Source of the DNA: Rhodovulum visakhapatnamense
GTDB taxonomy: Bacteria; Pseudomonadota; Alphaproteobacteria; Rhodobacterales; Rhodobacteraceae
Direction of reading: 5' to 3'
Length of the DNA: 64,000 nt
NCBI RefSeq assembly: GCF_004365965.1
Contig: NZ_SOEB01000002.1
Span: 186,001-250,000, forward strand
The notes under the pieces are model-generated. The model was not told where the DNA came from, did no database searches, and worked only from the letters and a program-made list of their open reading frames with translations. Below, in pieces: positions 26,777 to 35,550 of the stretch. Position numbers and translations under genes: made by a program. The stretch's first letter is position 1. Each line of letters opens with the position of its first letter.

Positions 26777-27501
26777 CGCGTCCGCCCTTCTGCCCTGACG
26801 AGTCCGCTCGCGGTCTAGGCGATCCGCTGCCCCAAGGCCAGCGGGCAGAGATCGACTGGCGCGAGGGCGGGGTGCCGGTCTCGGTCCGCTTCGACGATCC
26901 GTATTTCTCGATTGCCGACGGCCTTGCCGAGACCCGGCATGTCTTCCTTGCGGGCAACGGCCTGCCCGGCCGGTTTGTCCCCGGCTTTCACATCGCCGAG
27001 CTGGGCTTCGGCACCGGGCTGAACCTGCTGGCGACGCTGATCGCCTGGCGTGCGGCCGGGGTGCCCGGGCCGCTACGCTTCACCAGCTTCGAGGCCTTCC
27101 CGATGGCCCCCGAGGCGATGGACCGCGCCCTGCGCGCCTTTCCCGAGGCCCGCGCCGTGGCCGACCCGCTGATCGCCGCCTGGGCCGAGGGCGCCCGGCG
27201 GATCGAGACCGACGACCTGCATGCCGAGATCGTCGAGGGCGATGCGCGCGAGACGCTGCCGCGCTGGCCGGGTCGGGCCGATGCCTGGTTTCTCGACGGC
27301 TTCTCGCCCGCGAAGAACCCCGAGCTCTGGTCGCCCGAACTGATGGCCGAGGTCGCGCGCCACACCGCGCCCAATGGCACCGCCGCGACCTATACCGCGG
27401 CCGGATTCGTCCGGCGCGGCCTGACCGAGGCCGGGTTCGAGGTGACCCGCCAGCCCGGATTCGGCCGCAAACGTCACATGACGACGGCCCGCCTGAGATG
27501 A
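26770..27501 (+). CDS. mnmD: tRNA (5-methylaminomethyl-2-thiouridine)(34)-methyltransferase MnmD
   Basis: A methyltransferase of the MnmC N-terminal domain (DUF752) family, which methylates nm5s2U34 to mnm5s2U34 with S-adenosylmethionine. The family segments RFDDPYFSIADGLAETRHVF, the SAM site ELGFGTGLNLL and the motif WFLDGFSPAKNPELW are all present. The start is doubtful: no ATG lies in frame between 26695 and the conserved region. GTG 26770 (243 residues) is the most likely, and overlaps the divergent oxidase start by 7 bases; TTG 26695 would overlap it by 82. Confidence 0.88.
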   Translation: MPSRPPFCPDESARGLGDPLPQGQRAEIDWREGGVPVSVRFDDPYFSIADGLAETRHVFLAGNGLPGRFVPGFHIAELGFGTGLNLLATLIAWRAAGVPGPLRFTSFEAFPMAPEAMDRALRAFPEARAVADPLIAAWAEGARRIETDDLHAEIVEGDARETLPRWPGRADAWFLDGFSPAKNPELWSPELMAEVARHTAPNGTAATYTAAGFVRRGLTEAGFEVTRQPGFGRKRHMTTARLR

Positions 27502-27511
27502 CCGCCCGCCC

Positions 27512-28384
27512 ATGACCCAGCAGAACACCCGGCTCGGCATCCTGCTGATGATCGCCACGACCTTCGTCTTCTCGGCGCAGGACGTGCTCTCGCGGCATCT
27601 GGCCGATCTTTACAACATCCCGATGGTGGTGATGATCCGCTACTGGTTCTTCGCGGCCTTCGTGCTGGTGCTGGCGCGGCGGAACGCGGGCAGTCTGGCG
27701 GCAGCCGCCCGCACCCGGATGCCGGTGCTGCAGGCCCTGCGCGGGCTGGTGCTGGTGGCCGAGATCTGGGTGATGATCGCGGCCTTCACCCATCTCGGCC
27801 TGATCGAAAGCCATTCGGTCTTTGCCTCCTACCCGCTGATGGTGGCCGCGCTGTCGGGGCCGGTGCTGGGCGAAAAGGTCGGCTGGCGGCGCTGGACCGC
27901 GATCGGCGTCGGTTTCATCGGCGTGCTTGTCATCCTCGCGCCCGGGGTGCGGGTGTTCTCGCCGCTGGCGCTGATCCCTCTGACCGCGGCGATCCTGTTC
28001 GCCGTCTACGGGCTGCTGACCCGCTATGTCGCCCGCGAGGACAGCGCCGCGACCAGCTTTTTCTGGACCGGGACGGCCGGGGCGGTCGCGGCCACCCTGG
28101 GCGGGGTCTGGAGCTGGGAGCCGATGACCGCCATCGACTGGGGCTTCATGGCCGGGCTGTGCGTGTCGGGCGCGCTGGGGCATTTCCTGCTGATCAAGAC
28201 CTACGAGGTGGCCGAGGCCAGCGCGGTGCAGCCCTTCGCCTATCTGCAGCTTGTCTTCGCCTCGGTCTTCGGGCTGACCGTCTTCCACGAGACGCTGCGC
28301 GCCAACGTCGTGGCGGGCGCGGCCATCGTGGTGGGCGCGGGGCTCTTTACCGCCTGGCGCGAACGGGTGCGCGCCAGGCCTTAA
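27512..28384 (+). CDS. DMT-family (EamA) exporter
   Basis: A 290-residue inner-membrane protein with ten hydrophobic helices in two EamA repeats (about 8-140 and 150-285). The layout and AASAVQPFAYLQLVFASVFG in the last repeat are typical of the RhaT/EamA drug-metabolite exporters of Rhodobacterales. Substrate unknown. It starts 10 bases after mnmD and is probably on the same transcript; a palindrome follows 36 bases after its stop. Confidence 0.88.
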   Translation: MTQQNTRLGILLMIATTFVFSAQDVLSRHLADLYNIPMVVMIRYWFFAAFVLVLARRNAGSLAAAARTRMPVLQALRGLVLVAEIWVMIAAFTHLGLIESHSVFASYPLMVAALSGPVLGEKVGWRRWTAIGVGFIGVLVILAPGVRVFSPLALIPLTAAILFAVYGLLTRYVAREDSAATSFFWTGTAGAVAATLGGVWSWEPMTAIDWGFMAGLCVSGALGHFLLIKTYEVAEASAVQPFAYLQLVFASVFGLTVFHETLRANVVAGAAIVVGAGLFTAWRERVRARP

Positions 28385-28420
28385 GGCGCCCGGCGCGGCT
28401 GACGTCCTCCTTGCATCTTT

Positions 28421-28434
28421 CAGACCATGGTCTG
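28421..28434. promoter_or_regulatory. Perfect 14-bp palindrome CAGACCATGGTCTG
   Basis: A perfectly self-complementary 14-mer lies in the gap between the DMT exporter and the NTF2-FMO monooxygenase, 210 bases before the latter's start codon. Perfect dyads of this size in non-coding DNA usually bind a dimeric regulator. A TTGCAT hexamer lies just upstream (28411-28416). The cognate regulator is not identifiable. Confidence 0.5.
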
Positions 28435-28644
28435 GCTTGGCCCGAAGGGCTCCGGCCCCTAGCCTGTCGCCCAGGTCGATGAGGGAGGAGCCATGCGCGA
28501 CATCGACCCCGATGCGGGAACCGCGCCGCTTTCGCGGTCAGGGATAGCTGCCCCGCATCCCGCGGCGGCAGGGGTCGCTTTGCGGCCCCCGGCCGAACGG
28601 CTCCTCCGAAGATCCGGAGAAACCGGAAGGAAGGGAGGAAACCA

Positions 28645-30444
28645 ATGCTCGATACCACCAATGCAGACCGCGTCTCGGCGGTTCTCGCCGCGTTCGGAGA
28701 CGCGCTCGAACAGGGCGACATCGACCGCGCGGTCGGGCTGTTCACCGAGGATTGCTACTGGCGCGATATGGTCAGCTTCACCTGGAACATCCGCACCGTC
28801 GAAGGCCCGCAAGAGGTCGCCGCCATGCTGCGCGACCGGCTGGCCGCGACCGGGCCCAGAGGCTGGGAACTGGCCGAGGGCGAGATCCCGACCGAAGAGG
28901 ACGGCATCACCACCGCCTGGGTCCGGTTCGAGACCGGGCTTGCCCGCGGCTACGGGCTGATCCGGCTGAAAGACGACCGGATCTGGACGCTGTTGACCAC
29001 TATGGTCGAGCTGAAAGGCCATGAGGAACCGAAAGGCGTGAACCGGCCGCTGGGGGCAAAGCACGGCGCGGGCAAGGACCGCACCACCTGGAAGGAAGAG
29101 CGCGAGGCCGAAGACCAGGCGCTGGGGCGCACGGTGCAGCCCTATGTGCTGATCGTCGGCGGCGGACAGGGCGGCATCGCGCTGGGCGCGCGCCTCAGGA
29201 TGCTGGGCGTGCCGACGATCATCGTCGAAAAGAACGACCGGCCCGGCGACAGCTGGCGCAAGCGCTACAAGTCGCTCTGCCTGCATGACCCGGTCTGGTA
29301 CGACCACCTGCCCTATATCAAGTTCCCCGACACCTGGCCGGTGTTCAGCCCCAAGGACAAGATCGGCGACTGGCTGGAAATGTACACCAAGGTCATGGAG
29401 CTGACCTACTGGACCCGCTCGACCTGCACCTCGGCCAGCTATGACGAGACCGCGAAGGAATGGACGGTCACCGTCGATCGCGACGGCGAAGAGGTCGTGC
29501 TGCGCCCGCGCCAGCTGGTTCTGGCGACCGGCATGTCGGGCAAGCCCAACATCCCCGACTTTCCCGGGCGCGAGACGTTCCGGGGCGATCAGCACCATTC
29601 CTCGCAGCATCCCGGCCCCGATGCCTATCGCGGCAAGTCCTGCGTGGTGATCGGGTCGAACAACTCGGCCCATGACATCGCCGCGGCCCTTTGGGAACAT
29701 GACGCCAAGGTGACCATGGTGCAGCGGTCCTCGACCCATATCGTGCGCTCGGACACGCTGATGGAAATCGGGCTTGGCGGGCTTTATTCCGAACAGGCGG
29801 TGCAGGCGGGCATCACCACCGAAAAGGCCGACCTGATCTTCGCCTCGATCCCCTATGCCATCCTGCACGAGTTCCAGATCCCGCTTTACGAACAGATGCA
29901 CGAGCGCGACCGGGGCTTCTACGAGGCGCTGGAAAAGGCCGGGTTCTGGCTCGACTGGGGCGAGGACGGATCGGGGCTCTTCATGAAATACCTGCGCCGC
30001 GGGTCGGGCTATTACATCGACATCGGCGCGAGCCAGCTGATCATCGACGGCGAGATCGCGCTGAAACGCGGACAGGTGAGCGAGATCGTCGAGGATGGCG
30101 TCATGCTGGCGGACGGCACGCATCTGAAGGCCGATCTCATCGTCTATGCCACCGGCTACGGGTCGATGAACGGCTGGGCCGCCGACCTGATCGGGCAGGA
30201 TGTGGCCGACAAGGTCGGCAAGTGCTGGGGGCTCGGGTCCGACACCACCAAGGACCCCGGCCCCTGGGAGGGCGAACAGCGCAACATGTGGAAACCCACC
30301 CGGCAGGAGGGGCTCTGGTTCCATGGCGGCAACCTGCACCAGTCGCGCCATTATTCGCAGTTCCTGGCACTGCAGCTGAAGGCGCGGATGGAGGGCCTGC
30401 CGGTCGAGCCCTGGGGCGTGCCCGAGGTCCATCACCTGGGCTGA
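28645..30444 (+). CDS. Flavin monooxygenase (FMO-like) with N-terminal NTF2/SnoaL domain
   Basis: A 599-residue fusion. Residues 1-135 form an NTF2/SnoaL-like domain (ALEQGDIDRAVGLFTEDCYWRD). Then a flavin-dependent NAD(P)H monooxygenase follows with FAD motif GGGQGG (172-177), the FMO-type segment FRGDQHHSSQH (about 313) and the NADPH motif VIGSNNSAHDIA (about 335). YATGYGSMNGW marks the C-terminal FMO motif. This arrangement is frequent in proteobacteria but the substrate is unknown. AAGGGAGGAAACC gives a strong ribosome site. It is monocistronic, with a candidate operator upstream. Confidence 0.88.
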   Translation: MLDTTNADRVSAVLAAFGDALEQGDIDRAVGLFTEDCYWRDMVSFTWNIRTVEGPQEVAAMLRDRLAATGPRGWELAEGEIPTEEDGITTAWVRFETGLARGYGLIRLKDDRIWTLLTTMVELKGHEEPKGVNRPLGAKHGAGKDRTTWKEEREAEDQALGRTVQPYVLIVGGGQGGIALGARLRMLGVPTIIVEKNDRPGDSWRKRYKSLCLHDPVWYDHLPYIKFPDTWPVFSPKDKIGDWLEMYTKVMELTYWTRSTCTSASYDETAKEWTVTVDRDGEEVVLRPRQLVLATGMSGKPNIPDFPGRETFRGDQHHSSQHPGPDAYRGKSCVVIGSNNSAHDIAAALWEHDAKVTMVQRSSTHIVRSDTLMEIGLGGLYSEQAVQAGITTEKADLIFASIPYAILHEFQIPLYEQMHERDRGFYEALEKAGFWLDWGEDGSGLFMKYLRRGSGYYIDIGASQLIIDGEIALKRGQVSEIVEDGVMLADGTHLKADLIVYATGYGSMNGWAADLIGQDVADKVGKCWGLGSDTTKDPGPWEGEQRNMWKPTRQEGLWFHGGNLHQSRHYSQFLALQLKARMEGLPVEPWGVPEVHHLG

Positions 30445-30481
30445 GCGCCGGACCACTCAGGGGACCGCTGAGGGCGGGCGC

Positions 30482-32407
30482 TCAGTTCGCCTTCAGCTCC
30501 TTCGACAGGGTGACGGCACCTGTCCGGCCGGCCAGCCGCGCCCGGTAGATCGGCAGGGCTTCGGTCACCCGCATCACGTAATTCCGGGTCTCGGTGAAGG
30601 GGATCAGCTCGATCCAGTCGATCACGTCGACACCGGCCGCGCGTGGATCTCCCTGTTCGGACACCCAGCGATGCGCCCGGCTGGGCCCCGCATTGTAGGC
30701 TGCGGCGACCAGAACCGGATTGGGCCCGAATTCCTCGACCAGATGCGCCAGATAGGCCGCGCCCAGACGGGCGTTATAGGACGGATCGGCGGTCAGGGCC
30801 GAACTGGAATAGCGCACCGACAACTCGTCGGCCATCGCCTTGGCGGTGGTCGGCATCAGCTGCATCAGCCCCAGCGCCCCCGCGCCGCTGGCGACGGAGG
30901 GGTCGAACTCGCTTTCGCGGCGCACGATCGACAGCACCAGCTCGGTCGGCACCGGGTGCCGGGTGCGGGCGATCTCGGTCACCGGGAAATAGGCCTCGAC
31001 CATGACATTGCCGGTCTCGGCCGCGGCCTTGGCGATGCGCAGCGCGACATGGTGGTCGTTCAGCTCCAGCGCCAGCCCGGCCAGCGCGCGCTGCCCGGCC
31101 GGATCCGCGCTTTCCGCCAGATGGGTCAGGAACATCTCGACCAGATTCTGTTCGCCCGCCTCGTGCAAAAGGAACGCGGCCGCAATCACCGAGCTGCGCG
31201 CGAAAGGCTGGGCGCGCCAGTCGGGGTAATAGTCATGCCCGGCGAGCGACGGGTCCATGGCGATGCCGCCGCGTTCGGCCGAGAGAAGCCCGTAAAAGCC
31301 GGTCTGGAACTGGGCGCCCATCGCATAGGCGGCGCGGGCCTCCTGGGGATGGCGCATCGCCTCCAGCGCCCGGCCCTCCCAGTAGCCCGCCCTGCCAAGG
31401 CTGATCGGGGTCCGGACCGCCGCCTCGAAAGCGCGGAAATGGGTCAAGGCGGTCTCGGGCCTGTCGAGGAAGCGCAGCGCGATGAAACCCGACAGCCATT
31501 CCAGCTCGGCATAGCTTGCGCCCGCGCTCAGATGGTGACGCGAGGCAAGCCGATAGGCAAGCTTCGGGTTGCCCTCGCGCAGCACCTGATGGGCATAGTA
31601 CCGCCGCCACCCGGCCCAGAGCGCGGGGCGCCCGAGGCTTTGGGCCGACGCGCTGCGCTCGTCCAGAAGCGCGATGGCGTCCTCGCCCCGGCCCTTGCGG
31701 GTGCGCCACATGAAGCGTTCATAGGCAAGGCCCGGATCGCTGCGCAGCGAGGTCGGCACCGCCGCGATCCGGGCATCGACGCCGGGGTCCTGATTGCGCA
31801 GCGCGATCCGCGCCGCGGCAAGCTTTTGCCAGCCCTCGGGCACGAGGCTCAGCATCCGCCCGGCCGAAATGTCGTGCCCCTCCCACAGAAGCGTGTCGAG
31901 CCGGGCCACATGCTGCCCGGCCAGCGTGCGGCCGAACCGCCCCAGAAACGCCGATTGCGCGGCCTCGGACAGCGGCAGGGTCTGCCAGGCTGCCACCGCC
32001 GCCGCCCGGGCCTCGCCGGTCCGGCCCAGCGCCGCCTCGGCCTCGACCAGCCGCAGCGCGCCCTCGCCGGTCACCGGCGCCCGCCCCCCGAAGAAGGCCA
32101 CGACCGCCGCCGGATCGTCCCCGGCCCCGATCGCGCCCTCGCCCGAGGTCCGCACCTTGTCGAGCCCCGGCCAGTCGGGATTGCGGGCCAGAAAGGCGCG
32201 GTAGTCGTCAAGACGACCCTCGCCCGCGCGCAGCCTGCGCCACTCGACGATGTCGAGCGCGACCTGACCGGCGGGACGGGCCAGTTGACGGGCCTCGGCC
32301 CAGCGGTCGGCGCGCACGGCGACCATGGCCCTGGCAAGGGCAGAGGGCTCGGCCGCGAGGACCGGAGCAGCCAGAGAAATCAGGAAAAGCAGGATCAGGG
32401 CGCGCAT
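30482..32407 (-). CDS. Soluble lytic murein transglycosylase (Slt70 type)
   Basis: A 641-residue periplasmic enzyme. [20 protein letters not shown] is a signal peptide. Residues of about 25-460 are alpha-helical repeats forming the Slt superhelix, and the C-terminal SLT domain carries the catalytic Glu in [11 protein letters not shown] and the motif [27 protein letters not shown] completes the family signature. It cleaves peptidoglycan glycosidic bonds to anhydromuropeptides. ATG 32407 is selected because the longer frame would precede the signal peptide. It diverges from dapA, as often seen in Rhodobacterales. Confidence 0.93.
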   Translation of the reverse strand: MRALILLFLISLAAPVLAAEPSALARAMVAVRADRWAEARQLARPAGQVALDIVEWRRLRAGEGRLDDYRAFLARNPDWPGLDKVRTSGEGAIGAGDDPAAVVAFFGGRAPVTGEGALRLVEAEAALGRTGEARAAAVAAWQTLPLSEAAQSAFLGRFGRTLAGQHVARLDTLLWEGHDISAGRMLSLVPEGWQKLAAARIALRNQDPGVDARIAAVPTSLRSDPGLAYERFMWRTRKGRGEDAIALLDERSASAQSLGRPALWAGWRRYYAHQVLREGNPKLAYRLASRHHLSAGASYAELEWLSGFIALRFLDRPETALTHFRAFEAAVRTPISLGRAGYWEGRALEAMRHPQEARAAYAMGAQFQTGFYGLLSAERGGIAMDPSLAGHDYYPDWRAQPFARSSVIAAAFLLHEAGEQNLVEMFLTHLAESADPAGQRALAGLALELNDHHVALRIAKAAAETGNVMVEAYFPVTEIARTRHPVPTELVLSIVRRESEFDPSVASGAGALGLMQLMPTTAKAMADELSVRYSSSALTADPSYNARLGAAYLAHLVEEFGPNPVLVAAAYNAGPSRAHRWVSEQGDPRAAGVDVIDWIELIPFTETRNYVMRVTEALPIYRARLAGRTGAVTLSKELKAN

Positions 32408-32585
32408 GTCGGGGCAGTGTCGGCTGGGGGCGATTGGCAAGGTCTCACGCAGCGGTCTATGCGGGCAATTCACAAACTTGGCAACGGGCGGCCGGCGCTA
32501 TAGGGTCCGGCGCGCTGCGCGGGCGCACGACTCGCGCCAAGGCTATCAGAACAGGCCATCGAACACAGATGAAAAGGAGCGTGTC

Positions 32586-33461
32586 ATGATAAAAGGGTCC
32601 CTTCCAGCCCTGGTGACGCCGTTCAAGGACGGCGCCGTGGATTTCGACACGCTCAAGCGTCTGGTCGACTGGCACCTTGCCGAAGGCAGCCATGGCTTCG
32701 TCCCGGTGGGCACCACCGGCGAAAGCCCCACGCTCAGCCATGCCGAACATGAGGCGGTGATCGAGGCGGTGGTCAAGACCGTCGACGGCCGCGTGCCGGT
32801 GGTGGCGGGCGCGGGCTCGAACAACACCGCCGAGGCGGTGCGCTTCATGCAATATGCCGAAAAGGTCGGCGCCGATGCCGCGCTGGTGGTCACGCCCTAT
32901 TACAACAAGCCGACCCAGGCGGGCATGATCGCGCATTTCACGACGCTGCACGACTGCTGCGAGTTGCCGATCATCATCTATAACATCCCCGGCCGGTCGG
33001 TGGTCGACATGACCCCCGAGACCATGGGCGAACTGGCGAAGCTGCCGCGCATCATCGGCGTCAAGGACGCGACCGGCGATCTGTCGCGGGTGCCGAAGCA
33101 GCGGATCACCTGCGGCCCCGACTTCCTGCAGCTGTCGGGCGAGGACGGCACCGCGCTGGGGTTCAACGCCCATGGCGGGCGGGGCTGCATCTCGGTCACC
33201 GCGAACGTGGCGCCCCGGCTTTGCGCCGAGTTCCAGGAGGCGACGCTGGCCGGCGACTATGGCAAGGCGCTGGAGCTGCAGGACCGGCTGATGCCGCTGC
33301 ATATCGCGATCTTCCTCGAACCGGGCGTGGCCGGGGCGAAATACGCGCTGTCGCGGCTGGGCAAATGCAGCGAAGAGGTCCGCTCGCCGCTGGTCGGGCT
33401 GACCCAGGGCACCAAGGACCGGATCGACGCCGCCATGCGGCATGCCGGGCTTCTGAACTGA
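32586..33461 (+). CDS. dapA: 4-hydroxy-tetrahydrodipicolinate synthase
   Basis: A 291-residue TIM-barrel aldolase that condenses pyruvate with aspartate semialdehyde, the first step of lysine and diaminopimelate synthesis. GTTGES (42-47), Tyr132 in YNIPGRS and Schiff-base Lys160 in GVKDATGD match the catalytic residues of E. coli DapA (Tyr133, Lys161). AAAGGAG precedes the ATG. The TrmO-like gene follows directly. DapA near the lytic transglycosylase joins cell-wall precursor and turnover functions. Confidence 0.96.
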   Translation: MIKGSLPALVTPFKDGAVDFDTLKRLVDWHLAEGSHGFVPVGTTGESPTLSHAEHEAVIEAVVKTVDGRVPVVAGAGSNNTAEAVRFMQYAEKVGADAALVVTPYYNKPTQAGMIAHFTTLHDCCELPIIIYNIPGRSVVDMTPETMGELAKLPRIIGVKDATGDLSRVPKQRITCGPDFLQLSGEDGTALGFNAHGGRGCISVTANVAPRLCAEFQEATLAGDYGKALELQDRLMPLHIAIFLEPGVAGAKYALSRLGKCSEEVRSPLVGLTQGTKDRIDAAMRHAGLLN

Positions 33462-33490
33462 GCGGGCCGGACGGGCTGCGTCCCGGCGAG

Positions 33491-33946
33491 GTGGCGGCCG
33501 GGGATCTCGGCCCCGCCGACGGTCCGGCGCTGCGCGTCATCGGCCGGGCGCGGACGCCCTGGGGCCCCGAAGACTGCCCCAAGAATATCGGCCGGGCGCG
33601 CGAACGGAGCGCGCCCGCCCATCTGGAACTGGACCCCGCCTTCGCCCCAGCGCTGAGGGGGCTTGCGGTCGGTCAGCCGGTGATTGTGCTGTACTGGATG
33701 GACCGGGCGCGCCGCGACCTGCTGGTGCAGGCGCCGCGCCATGTGGACGGCCCGCGCGGGACCTTCGCGCTGCGCTCGCCCAACCGGCCCAATACCATCA
33801 GCCAGTCGACGGTGACCATCACCGCGCTCGATCTGGACGCCGGGCGGGTAACCGTCGACGCGCTCGACTGCTTCGACGGCACCCCACTGATCGACATCAA
33901 GCCCTGGCTTGCGTCGGTCGACCTGCCGCCGGGAACGGCTGATTAG
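33491..33946 (+). CDS. TrmO/TsaA-like methyltransferase domain protein (UPF0066)
   Basis: About 151 residues of the TrmO/YaeB (UPF0066) fold: VIGRARTPWGPEDCPKNIGRA, then VLYWMDRARRDLLV, and RSPNRPNTISQSTVTITALD, which holds the family's R-S-P-x-R-P-N-x-I-x motif. TrmO in E. coli methylates t6A37 of tRNA-Thr, but is longer (about 235 residues, with a C-terminal extension absent here). GTG 33491, 29 bases after dapA, is the only likely start; no ATG fits. The short form may act on another substrate. Confidence 0.7.
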   Translation: MAAGDLGPADGPALRVIGRARTPWGPEDCPKNIGRARERSAPAHLELDPAFAPALRGLAVGQPVIVLYWMDRARRDLLVQAPRHVDGPRGTFALRSPNRPNTISQSTVTITALDLDAGRVTVDALDCFDGTPLIDIKPWLASVDLPPGTAD

Positions 33947-33949
33947 GGC

Positions 33950-34429
33950 CTACTCGACCATCACCTCGATCGGCTCTGACATGACCGGCGGATCGTGGGG
34001 CACGTGGTTCGCGTCGCCCAAAAGCAGCCAGAGCGTATGCGGACCGGGGGCGAGCTCGATCGTGGTTTCGGTCTGACCGCCGCCGAAATGGATGTGATGG
34101 TCGTCTGCCGGAACCGCCTGCGAGAAATCGAAGCCCTCTTGCGGCGCGTCGACGATCAGGTGGTGATGGCCGCTGGCGGGCGCGTCGGTGCCGGCCGGCA
34201 CCACCTCCATGCCCTCGATGCCGAAGACGACCGACAGCGGCGAGGACACCGTGGCGCCATCTTCAGGACTGACGATGAACACCCGCGCACCGTCGGGCGA
34301 GGGCGTCCGGTGGTCATCGGCCAAAGCCGGAACCGCCAGCGCCGTCAGCGCGGCAAATGCCAGGGACGGAACCAGACAAGAGACCGCGAACGGCTTGGCT
34401 GGGGACAGAGTGGCGGGGCGAGCGTACAT
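33950..34429 (-). CDS. Exported DUF4399-like protein
   Basis: A 159-residue protein with a signal peptide ending ALTALAVPALADD and a single beta-rich domain. The segments ARVFIVSPEDGATVSSPLSVVFGIEGMEV, ASGHHHLIVD, HHIHFGGGQTETTIEL and GPHTLWLLLGDANHVPHDPPV match the DUF4399 domain. The clusters of histidines (HHH, DDHHIH) suggest a metal site, but this is inference. GGGAGGACCCC precedes the ATG at 34429. Function unknown; the gene converges with the TrmO-like gene 3 bases away. Confidence 0.78.
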   Translation of the reverse strand: MYARPATLSPAKPFAVSCLVPSLAFAALTALAVPALADDHRTPSPDGARVFIVSPEDGATVSSPLSVVFGIEGMEVVPAGTDAPASGHHHLIVDAPQEGFDFSQAVPADDHHIHFGGGQTETTIELAPGPHTLWLLLGDANHVPHDPPVMSEPIEVMVE

Positions 34430-35004
34430 GGGGTCCTCCCTTCCTGTGCATGCCTGCGGGGCTGTCCGGTCGCCCGGACCGGCCCCGGTCACGAGCTAGC
34501 CCGGACCGGCACCGGATCAATCCGGCGTGCAATCGGGGAGGCTGGAGGAAACCCCTGGGGCGCACCGGTCACACCAACCGAAGTCACCATTCACGTGGTG
34601 CGCCCCAAGTAACATTGCACTTGCTACAGGCCAGATACGCGGCCCTTCACACAGGATCGGTAACCACACGTCGATCCATGTCCGCGATATGGCGCCTCGA
34701 TTCGGACCGCAGTCGGGAAGAATTATGATCAAATTTGATATGTCTTCGACGGACCGACAAACCTGACCCAAGGTCACTTTGGGCAACCGTTTCCGCCAGA
34801 GCCCGCAGCCGCGGGCCGGGGCGCCGTTTCGGGCGTTGAGGCCCCGAGTCCGTTTCGGCTGCGGAAACTGTGACGCTGCCCCGATGTTGCCACAATTGCA
34901 CCGCGCACTTCCGAAACGCTGCGTTTCGCGAAATGCAACAGAAGCCGCGGCCGAGGGCGGGCGCCCTTTCATGGCGGCGCGCGATGGCCTATATCGCCTC
35001 CACC
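34430..35004. other. 575-bp intergenic region with hairpins, no convincing gene
   Basis: No coding frame here looks genuine; the best plus-strand frame, 34527-34766, has no family-like segments and no ribosome site. The stretch is less GC-rich than its neighbours. It contains an 11-bp perfect inverted repeat (34556-34566 with 34597-34607) around a 30-base loop, a hairpin GCCCGC-AGCC-GCGGGC at 34801-34816, and CGAAACG-CTG-CGTTTCG at 34912-34928. The smpB promoter must lie here. A small RNA is possible. I see no tmRNA although smpB is adjacent. Confidence 0.5.
34556..34607. repeat. 11-bp inverted repeat TGGGGCGCACC / GGTGCGCCCCA
   Basis: Two perfectly complementary 11-base arms (34556-34566 and 34597-34607) enclose 30 bases. 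There is no T-run on either side, so it is not a standard terminator. It could be an RNA stem or a protein-binding dyad. Confidence 0.6.
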
Positions 35005-35481
35005 ATGGCCAATGCGAAGTCAGACCCGAACTACAAGGTGATCGCCGAGAACCGGCGGGCCCGCTACGATTACGCGATCGAGGACGACCTCGAATGCGGG
35101 ATCATGCTGCAGGGCTCCGAGGTCAAGTCGCTGCGCGAGAACGGCGCCAACATCGCCGAAAGCTATGCCTCGGTCGAAGAGGGCGAGCTGTGGCTGATCA
35201 ACGGCTATGTCCCGCCCTTCGAACAGGCCCGCACCTGGGGCCATGAGGAACGCCGCAAGCGCAAGCTTCTGGTCAGCCGCAAGGAAATGGCGCGGCTCTG
35301 GTCCGACACCCAGCGCAAGGGCTACACGCTGGTGCCGCTGGTGCTGTACTTCAACCACAAGGGGCTGGTGAAGCTGAAGATCGGCATCGCCAAGGGCAAG
35401 AAGACCCAGGACAAGCGGGAAACCGAAGCCAAGCGCGACTGGCAGCGCCAGAAGGCCCGGCTTTTGAAGGATCACGGCTGA
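35005..35481 (+). CDS. smpB: SsrA-binding protein SmpB
   Basis: A 158-residue partner of tmRNA in trans-translation, rescuing stalled ribosomes. [28 protein letters not shown] and [19 protein letters not shown] are the conserved OB-fold segments. The basic C-terminal tail ([22 protein letters not shown]) inserts in the ribosome. The ATG at 35005 gives [12 protein letters not shown], the usual start; longer readings would add a cysteine-rich leader without support. The tmRNA gene itself is not visible in this window. Confidence 0.96.
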   Translation: MANAKSDPNYKVIAENRRARYDYAIEDDLECGIMLQGSEVKSLRENGANIAESYASVEEGELWLINGYVPPFEQARTWGHEERRKRKLLVSRKEMARLWSDTQRKGYTLVPLVLYFNHKGLVKLKIGIAKGKKTQDKRETEAKRDWQRQKARLLKDHG

Positions 35482-35550
35482 CACCCGCCTTGCCTCGGCA
35501 GGGGCGCCGTTCTAAGGGAAACGGTGTCTGCGCAGCCGGAGGGGGAGGTC

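Noticed and set aside
34527-34766. A 79-residue plus-strand frame before smpB
   Set aside because: No ribosome site, no hydrophobic or conserved pattern, and a composition unlike the neighbouring genes.
34430-35004. A tmRNA (ssrA) gene next to smpB
   Set aside because: No tRNA-Ala-like ends and no tag-coding frame are visible; in alphaproteobacteria tmRNA is usually permuted and encoded elsewhere.
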